DNA from: an uncultured Hyphomicrobiales bacterium
GTDB lineage: Bacteria > Pseudomonadota > Alphaproteobacteria > Rhizobiales > Hyphomicrobiaceae
Direction: 5' to 3'
NCBI GenBank assembly: GCA_902826715.1
Contig: CADEFX010000013.1
Location: 1 to 36,907, forward strand
Length of the DNA stretch: 36,907 nucleotides
This document shows, piece after piece, positions 26,514 through 36,907 of this stretch (the stretch's first letter is position 1; the number at the start of each line of letters is the position of its first letter). The notes beneath the pieces are model-generated. The model saw nothing but the letters and a program-made list of their open reading frames with translations, was not told where the DNA came from and searched no databases. The translations under genes were made by a program, and so were the position numbers.

Positions 26514-26580
26514 CTAAACCAGCCTGCTCTGCTCCACCGCCGCCGCAATAAAACTCGCGAACAGCGGATACGGATCGAAC
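26514..26580 (-). pseudogene. Displaced duplicate of the pyrG 3' end
   Basis: 67-bp copy of the last 22 codons (with stop) of pyrG, matching 27674-27740 at 64 positions. The first 51 bp from the stop codon are identical. The three differences are at 26565, 26570 and 26574: one is synonymous, one turns His into Tyr and one Glu into Asp, giving FDPYPLFASF in place of [10 protein letters not shown]. It has no start and is preceded by unrelated sequence. It is best explained as a gene end displaced by insertion of the SIR2-like segment, with the 51-bp identity acting as the recombination core. Confidence 0.85.
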
Positions 26581-26607
26581 AGCCACCACGCCTTTAAGGC
26601 CCCAAAG

Positions 26608-27666
26608 CTAATCGGCGCTTAGAGTGCGCCGATATTGGCGAATGAACTCGACACATTTGCAATCCGACAAGGACAGTGTGGGCTCTCTGACCGATCCAGA
26701 CGAAAACATAAGCTTGAGTTTTCTCTGCACGCTCGCCTTGTCAGACTCCGACATACCGTGTGCCGTACCAAAGATTGCCCTTCGCCTTTTTAGCTCCGGC
26801 ATCGACCCCGATGAGGCGTCACGCAGTACATCCAGATTCTGCAGGTGATAAGCGCACCCGAGGAAAACGACAATCTCCGCGTTTGCTACGCTCTCTCTAA
26901 TTGCAGATTGCAATTTCTCGTCTGCCATTTGCTCCGCAAACGTTCTGATGCCGGCGGCCAGATGCAGATACCTGCCCTCGGCCTCACTTCCAAAGTCCGC
27001 CTGAGGCGAACCACCAACTGGCACGTGCAGCCTTCCAACAGTGCCGTAAGGTTTGAGTATTCGAACAGTCGCCAGCAGCTGGATAGCTCGGCTGGCAGGC
27101 AAGTCGTACAGGCTCGTGAGAGCATGAAACATAACTTGCTCGAAGCAGCGGTCGTAGTTGAAGTCAATCACAGAAAGCCGACTTAAGGCCGCCTCGATAT
27201 CTCCGACCCCCACCTTCTCGAATAGAAGCTGAGCAAACTCTTGGTACCAAGTATCGTCAAGTGCGGCAGGCTTAAGTGAAGAAATTCGTGCTCGCTTGTC
27301 TTCGATCAAGTTCGACGCTCGCTCTCCGGCGAGAATGAGATGTACAAGCCCTGCTTTTGCTAGCGTTGCAATGTCCGGATTATCGCGCCGCACATCGAGG
27401 AAATTATCTATTGAACTCGCGAAGACGATACCCTTCGACAGCTGTCGCGAGGCTGTCAGGATGCGTTGTCTATTACCCTTGAATTCATCAAGGCGCTGTA
27501 TCTCCGAAAAGATCGGTTGATTGTCTCGCGTGTACTTTAGGTCGTGGTATTCAGTTTCAACGCGCATAAGGTCGGCAATTTGAGCCTTTAACGTTGGCCC
27601 AAGCGGAAGTCGAACTTCACTACTTGCCCCCGCCCCCAAAATTAGCGTTGTCTTGCGCCTGAGCAT
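26608..27666 (-). CDS. SIR2-like domain protein (candidate defence gene)
   Basis: 352-residue protein. The N-terminal LILGAGASSEVRLPLG (8-22) is the nucleotide-binding start of SIR2-like domains. SSIDNFL (84-90), IDFNYDR (167-173, Asn170) and VVFLGCAYHLQNLD (266-279) match the motifs I recall from SIR2-like proteins that degrade NAD in anti-phage systems. The catalytic His normally found in a K-x-H-G sequence is Tyr207 here (KPYGTVG). No second domain or membrane segment is seen. The ATG at 27666 lies 7 bp after the pyrG stop, with no room for a promoter, so expression would depend on pyrG. Two counted 60-base rows give 47-48% GC against 63% in a row of pyrG. It is flanked by direct repeats of the pyrG 3' end and appears acquired. 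Confidence 0.8.
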   Translation of the reverse strand: MLRRKTTLILGAGASSEVRLPLGPTLKAQIADLMRVETEYHDLKYTRDNQPIFSEIQRLDEFKGNRQRILTASRQLSKGIVFASSIDNFLDVRRDNPDIATLAKAGLVHLILAGERASNLIEDKRARISSLKPAALDDTWYQEFAQLLFEKVGVGDIEAALSRLSVIDFNYDRCFEQVMFHALTSLYDLPASRAIQLLATVRILKPYGTVGRLHVPVGGSPQADFGSEAEGRYLHLAAGIRTFAEQMADEKLQSAIRESVANAEIVVFLGCAYHLQNLDVLRDASSGSMPELKRRRAIFGTAHGMSESDKASVQRKLKLMFSSGSVREPTLSLSDCKCVEFIRQYRRTLSAD

Positions 27667-27673
27667 CGCACGC

Positions 27674-29811
<2,138 letters not shown>

Positions 29812-29931
29812 GGAACCGAAGTCCTTGGTTGGAATGTCGCGACAGGACCGGCCCGCGCAGAAGTTGAGGGGCTTCTACACCAGCAGGTTCGCTGCCGCCA
29901 GCCCTCCGCAGCGGCGCGGCGTCGCGCCTCC

Positions 29932-30579
29932 CTATTGTTTGGGCGCCGCCTTCTGCGCTGCAAACGGATCGCCACCCGACGTAGTGCTCGCCGGAGGACG
30001 ATAGGCGTCATCCACTTTCGGACGCGGCTTGGCGGTCGTGGCCGCCGTCGGTTTGGCTTGCGCCTCGCCGCCCTTGCTCTTCTCGGCCTGAGGCTTCGGC
30101 TTGGGCTTGGTGCCCGCGGAAGCGGCTGCGGCCCCCTCGAGCCCCTTGGCCTCCTTTGTCTTGGCAGCCTTCACGGGCTGCCTGGCCTTCGCTGGCGCTT
30201 GGTCAGCCGCTTCACCCGATGGCGCTGGCTTCGCCGGGACCGGATTGCCCTTCTCATCCACCTCCTGCTCACCGCCTTCTTCAGTCTGAGGCAGGTTCAC
30301 GCGCAGCTTGGCGAGGCCGCAGCGGAAGTTCAGCTGCTCCTCTACCGCGATGAAGCGCTGCACGACCTGCAGCCTGTCGGGCGGCAGATTGGCTTTGCCC
30401 CATTCGGGGCCGCGATCGAGCTGCGCGCGTACGCCTGCCGCCGTCAGCTCGGTCTGTTCCACCTGGAGCTTGTCGCATTCCTCTTTGCCGAGCGGCGCCG
30501 CTACGGCCGCCGGCAACCCAAAAGCAAGCCCAGGAATACAGATAGCGATTGCGGCAAGGCAACGTCGCACGAGATGCAT
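29932..30579 (-). CDS. Exported low-complexity conserved protein
   Basis: 215-residue protein with a signal peptide (1-28, cleavage near AVA-A). A structured helical part follows (35-98: KEECDKLQVEQTELTA... LNFRCGLAKLRVNLP) with two Cys, Cys35 and Cys87, which could pair. The rest is a Lys/Ala/Pro-rich low-complexity tail to DPFAAQKAAPKQ. Probably periplasmic. I recall it only as a conserved hypothetical protein in this order. Placed between tpiA and secG on the same strand. Confidence 0.8.
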   Translation of the reverse strand: MHLVRRCLAAIAICIPGLAFGLPAAVAAPLGKEECDKLQVEQTELTAAGVRAQLDRGPEWGKANLPPDRLQVVQRFIAVEEQLNFRCGLAKLRVNLPQTEEGGEQEVDEKGNPVPAKPAPSGEAADQAPAKARQPVKAAKTKEAKGLEGAAAASAGTKPKPKPQAEKSKGGEAQAKPTAATTAKPRPKVDDAYRPPASTTSGGDPFAAQKAAPKQ

Positions 30580-30655
30580 CCTCTTCTCGAATCCGGCCGC
30601 AGCTTAAGCTGGTCCGCGGCGGCAATGTGGCGCGGAGCCGTCAACGCACAGCGGG

Positions 30656-31423
<768 letters not shown>

Positions 31424-31616
31424 GGCGTTCCCGACGTGTTGACGATGCGACCGTTCCGCCACATTTGTCGCGAAGGGCCTTGCTTGCAGCGGCGTGCCGA
31501 GATTCCTATGATGCGGCCGCCCCGCTTGCAATCGCGGGGAGCCTTTTGCTGCGCTATGACGCGGGGCGTCGCGGCGAGCGTCCCTGTCGTCCCACACCTG
31601 ATGGAAGACCAACCCG

Positions 31617-33503
31617 ATGATGGAAGCTTTGAGACGTGGCGCCTCGGGATGGATCGCCAAGATCTTTCTCTCGCTGCTGATTCTGAGCTTCGCCGTCTGG
31701 GGCGTGGCCGATGTCTTCACCGGCTACGGGCAGCGGTCGCTGGCTCGCATCGGCGCCACGGAGATCTCGCCGGAGGAGTTCCAGCAGGCTTTCCAGCAAG
31801 AAATCAGTATGGTCTCGCGTCAGGTCGGCCGCCGGCTTACACCTGAGCAGGCGCGCAGCTTCGGGCTCGACACGCGCGCTCTGTCACGGCTGATCGGCTC
31901 GGCCGCCATCAGCACCCACGCCCACGACCTCGGCCTTGCCGTGCCCGACAGCGACATCGCCGCCGAGATCCGCACGGATCCTGACTTCAAGGGCGTCACC
32001 GGCACCTTCGACCGTGCCGCCTTCAACGAGGTGTTGCGCCAGAACGGCATCTCCGAGTCGCGCTACTTCAAGGAACGCAAGTCGGCCGAGGTGCGCGAGC
32101 AGCTCACCGACGCCTTGCTCGAAGGCACGGTGATCCCGAAGACCCCGGTGGAGATCGTCCATCGCTATCGCGAGGAACAGCGCACGATCAACGCCATCAC
32201 GCTCGACCCCGAAAAGGCCGCCAAGGTGCCCGAGCCCGACGAGGCCAAGCTCAAGGGCTATTACGAGCAGAACAAGGCGAGCTTCGTGGCCCTCGAGACG
32301 CGCAAGCTCAACGTTCTTCTGCTGACGACCGAAGAGGCCAAGAAGCTCGTGCCCGTCAGCGACGAGGACATCCGCGCCAGCTACGACCGTAACCCTGCGC
32401 GTTTCAACGAGCCCGAGCAGCGGCGGATTTTCCAGCTCTCGTTCCCGGACCTGCCCGCGGCCGAAAAGGCGGCCGCCGAACTCGCCAAGGCGCCGAGCTT
32501 CGAGGAAGGTGCCAAAATCCTCGGCCTTAAGGAGAGTGACTACGATCTGGGCGTGCTCACCCGCGATCAGGTCATCGATCCGGCCATCGCCAATGCCGCA
32601 TTCGCCTTGGAGAAGGGCAAGACATCCGCGCCGATTGCAGGCAAGTTCACCAACGTCATCGTGCACGTCATCGATATTCAGCCCGGCAAGCAGCACACGT
32701 TCGATGACGTGAAGGCACAGATCTCGGAACAGCTTGCCATCGAGGCATCGGGTCGCGCCATCCAGGAGCTGCACGACAAGGTCGATGACGAGCGCGGCGC
32801 CGGCAAATCGCTGCAGGAGATCGCCACCGCTTTGAAGCTCCGCTTTGCCGAGATCCCTGCCACCGACCGCAACGGGCGAGCGCCCGACGGCAAGGCTGCG
32901 CTCGACCAGCCCGAGTGGCAGACCATCGTGCGTGCCGCATTCGCTCCGGGCGCCGGCATCGATCGCGAGGCCGTCGAGCTGCAGAACGGCTATGTCTGGA
33001 TCGATCTGGCCGGCACGACGCCCGAACGCCAAAAGCCCTACGAAGAGGTCCAGGCCGACGTGAAGGCTCAGTGGCTGGCGGCCGAAACCAAGCGGGCTCT
33101 GGCGGCGGCAGCCCAGGCGATCGTCGACAAGATCAACGGCGGCACGACGGTGGATGCCGTCGCCACGGAGCAAGGACTGAAGGTCGAGGCCTCCAAGCCC
33201 TTCAAGCGCCTCGGCGAGACGCCAGCCCTCACGCAAAGCGGCGTGCGCCAGGTGTTCGCTCTCGCCAAGGGCAAGGCCGCCTCGGTCGAAACGCCCGATG
33301 GCAAGTCGCGCAGCATCGTCGTGGTGACGGAGGTCACGCCCGCCGAGCCGCCGACCAAGGAGCAGGTCGAACAGCTCTCGGCCGAGCTTAATCGGCAGTA
33401 TCAGGGCGACGCGCTCGCCGAGTACGTCAGCGCCCTGCAGGCGCGCTACGGCGTGTCTGTCAACCAGACCGTCCTGAAACGCACGCTCGGCGTCGAGCAG
33501 TAG
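31617..33503 (+). CDS. ppiD: SurA-N/parvulin peptidyl-prolyl isomerase, PpiD-like
   Basis: 628-residue membrane-anchored periplasmic folding factor. An N-terminal membrane anchor at about 13-33 ([21 protein letters not shown]) is followed by a SurA N-like chaperone region (40-180) and a parvulin-type PPIC region at about 261-354, where the match is weak and may be non-catalytic as in many PpiD proteins. The C-terminal third is a second helical chaperone-like domain. The ATG at 31617 is followed by a second ATG at 31620, so either may be used. The trpE start lies 5 bp after its stop, so the two are probably co-transcribed; this arrangement is common in Rhizobiales. Confidence 0.93.
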   Translation: MMEALRRGASGWIAKIFLSLLILSFAVWGVADVFTGYGQRSLARIGATEISPEEFQQAFQQEISMVSRQVGRRLTPEQARSFGLDTRALSRLIGSAAISTHAHDLGLAVPDSDIAAEIRTDPDFKGVTGTFDRAAFNEVLRQNGISESRYFKERKSAEVREQLTDALLEGTVIPKTPVEIVHRYREEQRTINAITLDPEKAAKVPEPDEAKLKGYYEQNKASFVALETRKLNVLLLTTEEAKKLVPVSDEDIRASYDRNPARFNEPEQRRIFQLSFPDLPAAEKAAAELAKAPSFEEGAKILGLKESDYDLGVLTRDQVIDPAIANAAFALEKGKTSAPIAGKFTNVIVHVIDIQPGKQHTFDDVKAQISEQLAIEASGRAIQELHDKVDDERGAGKSLQEIATALKLRFAEIPATDRNGRAPDGKAALDQPEWQTIVRAAFAPGAGIDREAVELQNGYVWIDLAGTTPERQKPYEEVQADVKAQWLAAETKRALAAAAQAIVDKINGGTTVDAVATEQGLKVEASKPFKRLGETPALTQSGVRQVFALAKGKAASVETPDGKSRSIVVVTEVTPAEPPTKEQVEQLSAELNRQYQGDALAEYVSALQARYGVSVNQTVLKRTLGVEQ

Positions 33504-33508
33504 TCGCA

Positions 33509-35047
33509 ATGAATCCGCGCCCCGATATCGAAGCCCAGCCGTCGCAGGACGCCTTCGTCGAGAGCTTCGATCACGGCACGTCGCAGCTTGTGTGGACGCG
33601 GCTGGTGGCCGATCTCGAGACGCCGGTCTCTGCCATGCTGAAGCTCGCGCGCGACCGGCCCATGAGCTTCCTCCTCGAGTCGGTCGAAGGTGGGGCCGTG
33701 CGCGGCCGCTACTCCATGATCGGCCTGGAGCCTGACATCCTCTGGCGGGCTTTCGGCAACCGTGCCGAGATCAATCGCAACCCGGCCGGAGCGCCCGCAA
33801 AATTCACCGAGGAAAAGACGGACGCGCTCGCCTCGCTGCGCGCGCTGCTGGCCGAATCCAAGATCGACGTGTCCGCAGACCTGCCCCCGATGGCCGCTGG
33901 TGTGTTCGGCTACATGGGCTACGACACCGTGCGCCTCGTCGAGCATTTGCCCGACATCAATCCGGATGTGCTCGGCATCCCCGACTCCATTCTCGTGCGC
34001 CCGACCGTCATGGTCATCTTCGACGCCGTGAAGGACGAGATGACCGTCGCGACGCCGGTCTATCCGCGGCTGCGCATCTCTGCACAGGCGGCCTACCAGG
34101 ATGCGTTGGCGCGGCTGGCCAAGGTCGTTGCTGCGCTCGACGAGCCGCTGCCGCACATTGCCCACGCCGCCATCGACGCGAGCAACGTGGCCGAACCGGC
34201 CTCCAACACGACACCCGCCGACTTCCGGAACATGGTGCTGCAGGCCAAGGAGTACATCGCCGCCGGCGATATCTTCCAGGTGGTCCTGTCGCAGCGCTTT
34301 TCCGTCCCGTTCTCCCTGCCGCCGTTCGCCCTCTATCGCGCGCTCCGCCGCACCAACCCCTCGCCGTTCCTCTTCCATCTCGATTTCGGCGCCTTCGCCC
34401 TCGTCGGCTCAAGCCCCGAGATCCTGGTGCGCGCCCGCGACGGCCAGGTCACCCTCCGGCCTCTCGCCGGCACCCGCCGCCGCGGCGTCACGCCCGAGGA
34501 GGACCAGGCGCTCGAGAAAGAGTTGCTTGCGGATCCCAAGGAGCGGGCTGAGCACCTCATGCTTCTCGACCTCGGCCGCAACGACGTCGGCCGCGTCGCC
34601 CGCATCGGCAGCGTTCGCGTGCCGCAAAGCTTCGAGATTGAGCGCTACAGCCAAGTCATGCACATTTCCTCGACCGTGCACGGCGATTTGGACCCCAGGC
34701 ACGACATCATCGATGCCCTGATGGCGGGATTTCCGGCGGGCACTCTGTCGGGCGCACCGAAAGTCCGCGCCATGGAGATCATCGACGAGTTGGAGAAAGA
34801 CAAGCGCGGTCCCTACGCCGGCTGCGTCGGCTATTTCTCCGCCGATGGCGATATGGATACGTGCATCGTGCTGCGCACCGCGCTGGTGAAAGACGGCATC
34901 GTACACGTTCAGGCCGGCGCTGGCGTGGTCGCCGACAGCCAGCCCGAAGCGGAGCAGATGGAATGCGTGTTAAAAGCCCGCGCCCTGTTCAAGGCCGCGG
35001 AGGAAGCCGTGCGCTTCGCCGGGATGGCGAAGCGCGGCAACGCGTGA
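33509..35047 (+). CDS. trpE: Anthranilate synthase component I
   Basis: 512-residue TrpE, which makes anthranilate from chorismate with ammonia from TrpG. The N-terminal tryptophan-sensing motif LLES is at 55-58, with Ser69 of the feedback site following. The chorismate-binding domain spans about 230-500 and contains GDIFQVVLSQRFS, HPLAGTRRRG-like RPLAGTRRRG, LDLGRNDVGR and GTLSGAPKVRAMEIID. Full length and not fused to TrpG. It follows ppiD by 5 bp. No trpG or trpD is downstream here; the next gene is convergent. Confidence 0.97.
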   Translation: MNPRPDIEAQPSQDAFVESFDHGTSQLVWTRLVADLETPVSAMLKLARDRPMSFLLESVEGGAVRGRYSMIGLEPDILWRAFGNRAEINRNPAGAPAKFTEEKTDALASLRALLAESKIDVSADLPPMAAGVFGYMGYDTVRLVEHLPDINPDVLGIPDSILVRPTVMVIFDAVKDEMTVATPVYPRLRISAQAAYQDALARLAKVVAALDEPLPHIAHAAIDASNVAEPASNTTPADFRNMVLQAKEYIAAGDIFQVVLSQRFSVPFSLPPFALYRALRRTNPSPFLFHLDFGAFALVGSSPEILVRARDGQVTLRPLAGTRRRGVTPEEDQALEKELLADPKERAEHLMLLDLGRNDVGRVARIGSVRVPQSFEIERYSQVMHISSTVHGDLDPRHDIIDALMAGFPAGTLSGAPKVRAMEIIDELEKDKRGPYAGCVGYFSADGDMDTCIVLRTALVKDGIVHVQAGAGVVADSQPEAEQMECVLKARALFKAAEEAVRFAGMAKRGNA

Positions 35048-35048
35048 G

Positions 35049-35083
35049 TTTGCACCTCTCCCGCCGGCGGGAGAGAATGCAAA
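35049..35083. terminator. Bidirectional hairpin terminator candidate
   Basis: A perfect 20-bp palindrome at 35056-35075 (CTCTCCCGCC / GGCGGGAGAG) is extended by TTTGCA (35049) and TGCAAA (35078) as an outer stem. It lies between the convergent trpE and DUF883-like genes and could end transcription from both sides. The flanking T/A runs are short, so Rho-independent strength is uncertain. Confidence 0.65.
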
Positions 35084-35087
35084 ATGT

Positions 35088-35480
35088 TTAGCCCCAGATA
35101 TTCTTGCGCAGGCTGCGCAAGTGTGGCTCGGCGTAGGACGAGAACTGGCTCGCCAGACGATCCGAGGTGGACTGACTGCGTGTCAGCTTCCACAGCGCGC
35201 CAGCCATGAAGCCGATGGCTACCGCGCCTGCCAGCGTCGCCAACGGCTGCTCGCGCGCCGTTTTACAAACCGTCGTGTAGATCGTGCTGTCCTGCACGCG
35301 CTCCGCCATTTCACTGGCTTTGTCGCCTACGACATGAGCGGCGTCCGTCGCCTTTTTCTTGGCAGCCGAAGCCAAGTCTTCCGCACCTTCCATCATCCGA
35401 TCCATCGTCTCACCTGCCTTGTCCTTGATTGCTTCGGTGGAACGGCCGTTGGCCGTATAATCGCCGGTGTATTGTGCCAT
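35088..35480 (-). CDS. DUF883-like membrane-anchored protein
   Basis: 130-residue protein resembling the YqjD/ElaB/DUF883 family. A long amphipathic helix rich in Ala, Glu and Lys (about residues 15-75, AIKDKAGETMDRMMEGAEDL...) leads to the conserved REQPLATLAGAVAIGFMAGALW (about 82-103), a single membrane segment, and a polar C-terminus. Family members in enteric bacteria attach ribosomes to the inner membrane in stationary phase. The ATG at 35480 is chosen; upstream sequence in frame is not family-like. A candidate EcfG promoter lies 40-64 bases upstream, consistent with a stress role. Confidence 0.8.
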   Translation of the reverse strand: MAQYTGDYTANGRSTEAIKDKAGETMDRMMEGAEDLASAAKKKATDAAHVVGDKASEMAERVQDSTIYTTVCKTAREQPLATLAGAVAIGFMAGALWKLTRSQSTSDRLASQFSSYAEPHLRSLRKNIWG

Positions 35481-35838
35481 GACCGTCGCCTCACTCTTGA
35501 AACCGGGAAGTGCCCTGATAACCCCGGCGGACCCGCAAAGTTCCATGCGCTCGTCGTTCATCGGCGTGCCGGCTCCTTCAGAGGACCGATGCGCAATAGC
35601 CACGATCCTGCGCGGAACATATGTCCGTACTTTTTGGAAATGGTTGCGGTCCGGAAATATCCGTGCTCTGCATATGGCATATTGTTGCGATTGTGAGTGC
35701 GGGTGAGCGACGACGCCAACGCCGGAATTTTCCGGGGAGTCATTTCGGCGTCGACCACCTTTTTCCTTCCCGGAAAGCAGCTATAGTCGCGGCGCTCTTT
35801 TGGCCGCGCCTCTGATTTCGATCCGCACGCACTGATCC
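35481..35838. other. 358-bp divergent intergenic region
   Basis: Lies between the DUF883-like gene and the SixA-type gene. It holds a candidate EcfG promoter for the former (35520-35544). Three GGAA/TTCC palindromic motifs (35651-35663, 35722-35735, 35767-35775) lie toward the SixA-type gene. No protein-like reading frame was found; the middle is relatively AT-rich (for example CATATGGCATATTG near 35671). Confidence 0.6.
35520..35544 (-). promoter_or_regulatory. Candidate EcfG general-stress promoter
   Basis: On the minus strand GGAAC (35544-35540) is followed after 16 bases by GGTT (35523-35520). The alphaproteobacterial EcfG consensus is GGAAC-N16/17-CGTT. Only one base of the -10 core differs. 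The spacing to the DUF883-like start at 35480 allows a leader of about 30 bases. Membrane-anchored small proteins of this type are common members of the EcfG regulon. Confidence 0.5.
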
Positions 35839-36351
35839 ATGCTGACGCTATTCCTCTTCCGCCATGCCAAATCGGCCTGGGACGATGCGTCCCTATCCGA
35901 CTTCGACCGTCCCCTCGCGCCACGCGGAGAGCGGGCAGCGCCGCAGATGGCAAACTACATGCGCGCCGCCGGCCTGCGGCCGGACCGCGTCCTGTGCTCG
36001 GCCGCCCGCCGCACACGCGATACCTGGGCGCTCATGGCCGGCACGCTCGACGAGCCACGTACGACCTATCTCAACGAGATTTACGAGGCCAAAGTCGAAG
36101 CACTTCTGACTTCGATCCGCCGTGCCCCAGCCGACGCGCGCCGCCTCATGCTCATCGGGCACAACCCCGGCCTACAGGACTTGGCCCTCAACCTCGTCGG
36201 CTCCGGCGACCGCGCGGGGCGCGAAGCCCTGACCGAAAATTTCCCCACTGCCTGTCTGGCCGTCATCGACTTCGAGATTGAGGCTTGGCGCGACCTCGCA
36301 CCCGCCTCCGGCCGCCTCACCCTGTTCATGACGCCCAGGCGCCTGCCTTGA
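35839..36351 (+). CDS. SixA-type histidine phosphatase
   Basis: 170-residue protein of the histidine phosphatase superfamily, close to SixA, which removes phosphate from phosphohistidine in phosphorelay domains. The catalytic RHAKS motif is at 8-12 (Arg8, His9), a second Arg is in SAARRTRDTW, and the second His108 is in LIGHNPG. The size fits the family. The target is unknown; no phosphorelay gene is adjacent. The start ATG at 35839 directly precedes the first strand. Confidence 0.93.
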   Translation: MLTLFLFRHAKSAWDDASLSDFDRPLAPRGERAAPQMANYMRAAGLRPDRVLCSAARRTRDTWALMAGTLDEPRTTYLNEIYEAKVEALLTSIRRAPADARRLMLIGHNPGLQDLALNLVGSGDRAGREALTENFPTACLAVIDFEIEAWRDLAPASGRLTLFMTPRRLP

Positions 36352-36676
36352 CGCTGGCCCGCCCTCACCGTCGCCGCTTTGCCTTTGGTTTTCTTAGTTG
36401 CTTCGCAGGCACTTTCATTGTGAGCCTGTCTCTGCGGCTTGCCGTGCTCCCGTTCTACGCACTCCGCGAAACGTTGAAATTTTTGGGCTCGCCAAAGACG
36501 AGGTTATGTGTGCAATCGGACATGGATTAGCAATAGCTGGGCTTATTATCGAACTACTTCCCGCTAAACGTACTAGTAGCAAGCAGTGAACGATTAGGAT
36601 GGAAGAATGACGCGCTTTGTTGAGGTGCCAAGCGCTCACGCCCGATCTTGCAATCTGCATCGAAGAAATAATGACG
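36352..36676. other. Stretch without a confident gene
   Basis: Short open frames occur on both strands (for example 36398-36589 plus and 36415-36660 minus), but none has a good ribosome-binding site or resembles a known protein. The middle is lower in GC than the surrounding genes. No RNA gene or repeat was seen. Confidence 0.5.
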
Positions 36677-36907
36677 CTAACTCGCCGCGATCAATAGCGC
36701 GATCACTTCAGCCACGATAGCAACAGTCGCCAGCACTATGCCGACGCGCGGCGGCTCAAGCCCGACAGCGCATCGGGGCGAGCCGCACGCAATGAGCACG
36801 AAACGCCTCGCATGCGCGAGATCAGCGCGTACTTTGTCCCACGATGATAGTTGCGTGAATTTCCCGCACGGCAGCGCACCGGTTCTTCGATCCGTCGCGC
36901 CATACAT
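36677..36907 (-). CDS. Possible small membrane protein, maybe partial at the window edge
   Basis: Open frame of 76 codons reaching the edge of the window. The last 25 residues contain a hydrophobic stretch (VGIVLATVAIVAEVIALLIA) that could be a membrane segment at the C-terminus; the first 50 are polar. It could be the end of a longer gene starting outside the window. I do not recognise it, and it may not be a gene. Confidence 0.3.
   Translation of the reverse strand: MYGATDRRTGALPCGKFTQLSSWDKVRADLAHARRFVLIACGSPRCAVGLEPPRVGIVLATVAIVAEVIALLIAAS

Larger units (their letters stand above)
26248..26607. other. 360-bp intergenic segment with palindromes and displaced pyrG end
   Basis: No convincing gene. 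From left to right it holds a short unassigned stretch after ruvX, a pair of palindromes (26332-26362 and 26445-26472), a small hairpin near 26489-26501 (CCTCAGCTTGAGG), and a 67-bp copy of the pyrG 3' end (26514-26580). The last 27 bp before the SIR2-like stop have no recognisable content. Confidence 0.8.

Noticed and set aside
26514-26580. A second complete pyrG
   Set aside because: Only the last 67 bp match; upstream of 26580 the reading leads into unrelated sequence.
31884-33509. 541-codon open frame antisense to ppiD
   Set aside because: Composition is dominated by Leu, Arg, Gly and Asp without motifs, and the plus-strand PpiD reading has clear domains.
35614-35645. A plus-strand GGAAC as an EcfG promoter for the SixA-type gene
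   Set aside because: After GGAAC at 35614-35618 no CGTT-like box lies at 16-17 bases; the nearest GTT is about 24 bases away.
36398-36589. Small plus-strand open frame ending in a hydrophobic stretch
   Set aside because: No ribosome-binding site, an unconvincing N-terminus and no recognisable family; chance frame is likelier.

Overview
The window is a GC-rich, densely coded chromosomal segment of an alphaproteobacterium, most likely of the order Hyphomicrobiales (Rhizobiales). The evidence is the housekeeping gene content, the tpiA / secG / pyrG and ppiD / trpE neighbourhoods, a TIGR02301-family protein, GatCAB tRNA amidation genes, and palindromic intergenic repeats of the kind common in this order. 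No tRNA, rRNA, CRISPR array, transposase or integrase was recognised.

Layout. Positions 1-2083 (minus strand) hold a three-gene unit, ygfZ-tag-HD phosphohydrolase, joined by two ATGA start/stop overlaps and divergent from a dihydroorotase-like gene. From 3.5 to 14.4 kb there is a mixed accessory stretch: two paralogous L,D-transpeptidases flanking an NTF2-like protein, a four-helix membrane protein, an alpha/beta-hydrolase with a Cys elbow, a LysE-type exporter, an Asp/Glu racemase-like protein, a small unknown protein, a mosaic palindromic repeat, a TIGR02301 protein with a Nudix hydrolase, a secreted RNase T2, a sulfotransferase and an Acg/nitroreductase-like protein. From 14.4 to 19.6 kb lies the gat region: gatC-GNAT-gatA-chorismate mutase-like-membrane protein-DUF559, then about 490 bp of inverted repeats, then gatB. 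From 19.7 to 26.2 kb come YbaK, two tandem membrane/spermidine-synthase fusions, an UPF0173 hydrolase and ruvX. From 27.7 to 35.0 kb is a housekeeping block: pyrG, secG, an exported unknown protein, tpiA, and divergently ppiD-trpE. The end holds a DUF883-like membrane-anchored protein with a candidate general-stress (EcfG) promoter, a SixA-type phosphatase, and about 0.55 kb with little certain content.

Most notable locus. Immediately downstream of pyrG, 7 bp after its stop, is a SIR2-like gene whose base composition is clearly poorer in GC than its neighbours. Beyond it, at 26514-26580, lies a second, slightly divergent copy of the last 67 bp of pyrG, exactly 1160 bp from the intact end. The first 51 bp are identical; the three differences are all at the far end. 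This is the footprint expected of an insertion at the 3' end of pyrG that restores the coding sequence and leaves a displaced gene end. The cargo would be one gene of a fold that acts in NAD-depleting anti-phage systems, with no promoter of its own visible.

Functional links. GatCAB (Gln-/Asn-tRNA formation), YbaK (tRNA deacylation), RuvX, PpiD, SecG, PyrG and TpiA are core functions. The L,D-transpeptidases act on the cell wall. Racemase, exporter, hydrolase and sulfotransferase genes look like accessory metabolism with no clear shared pathway. Assignments are by reading motifs and family memory only; no searches were run.
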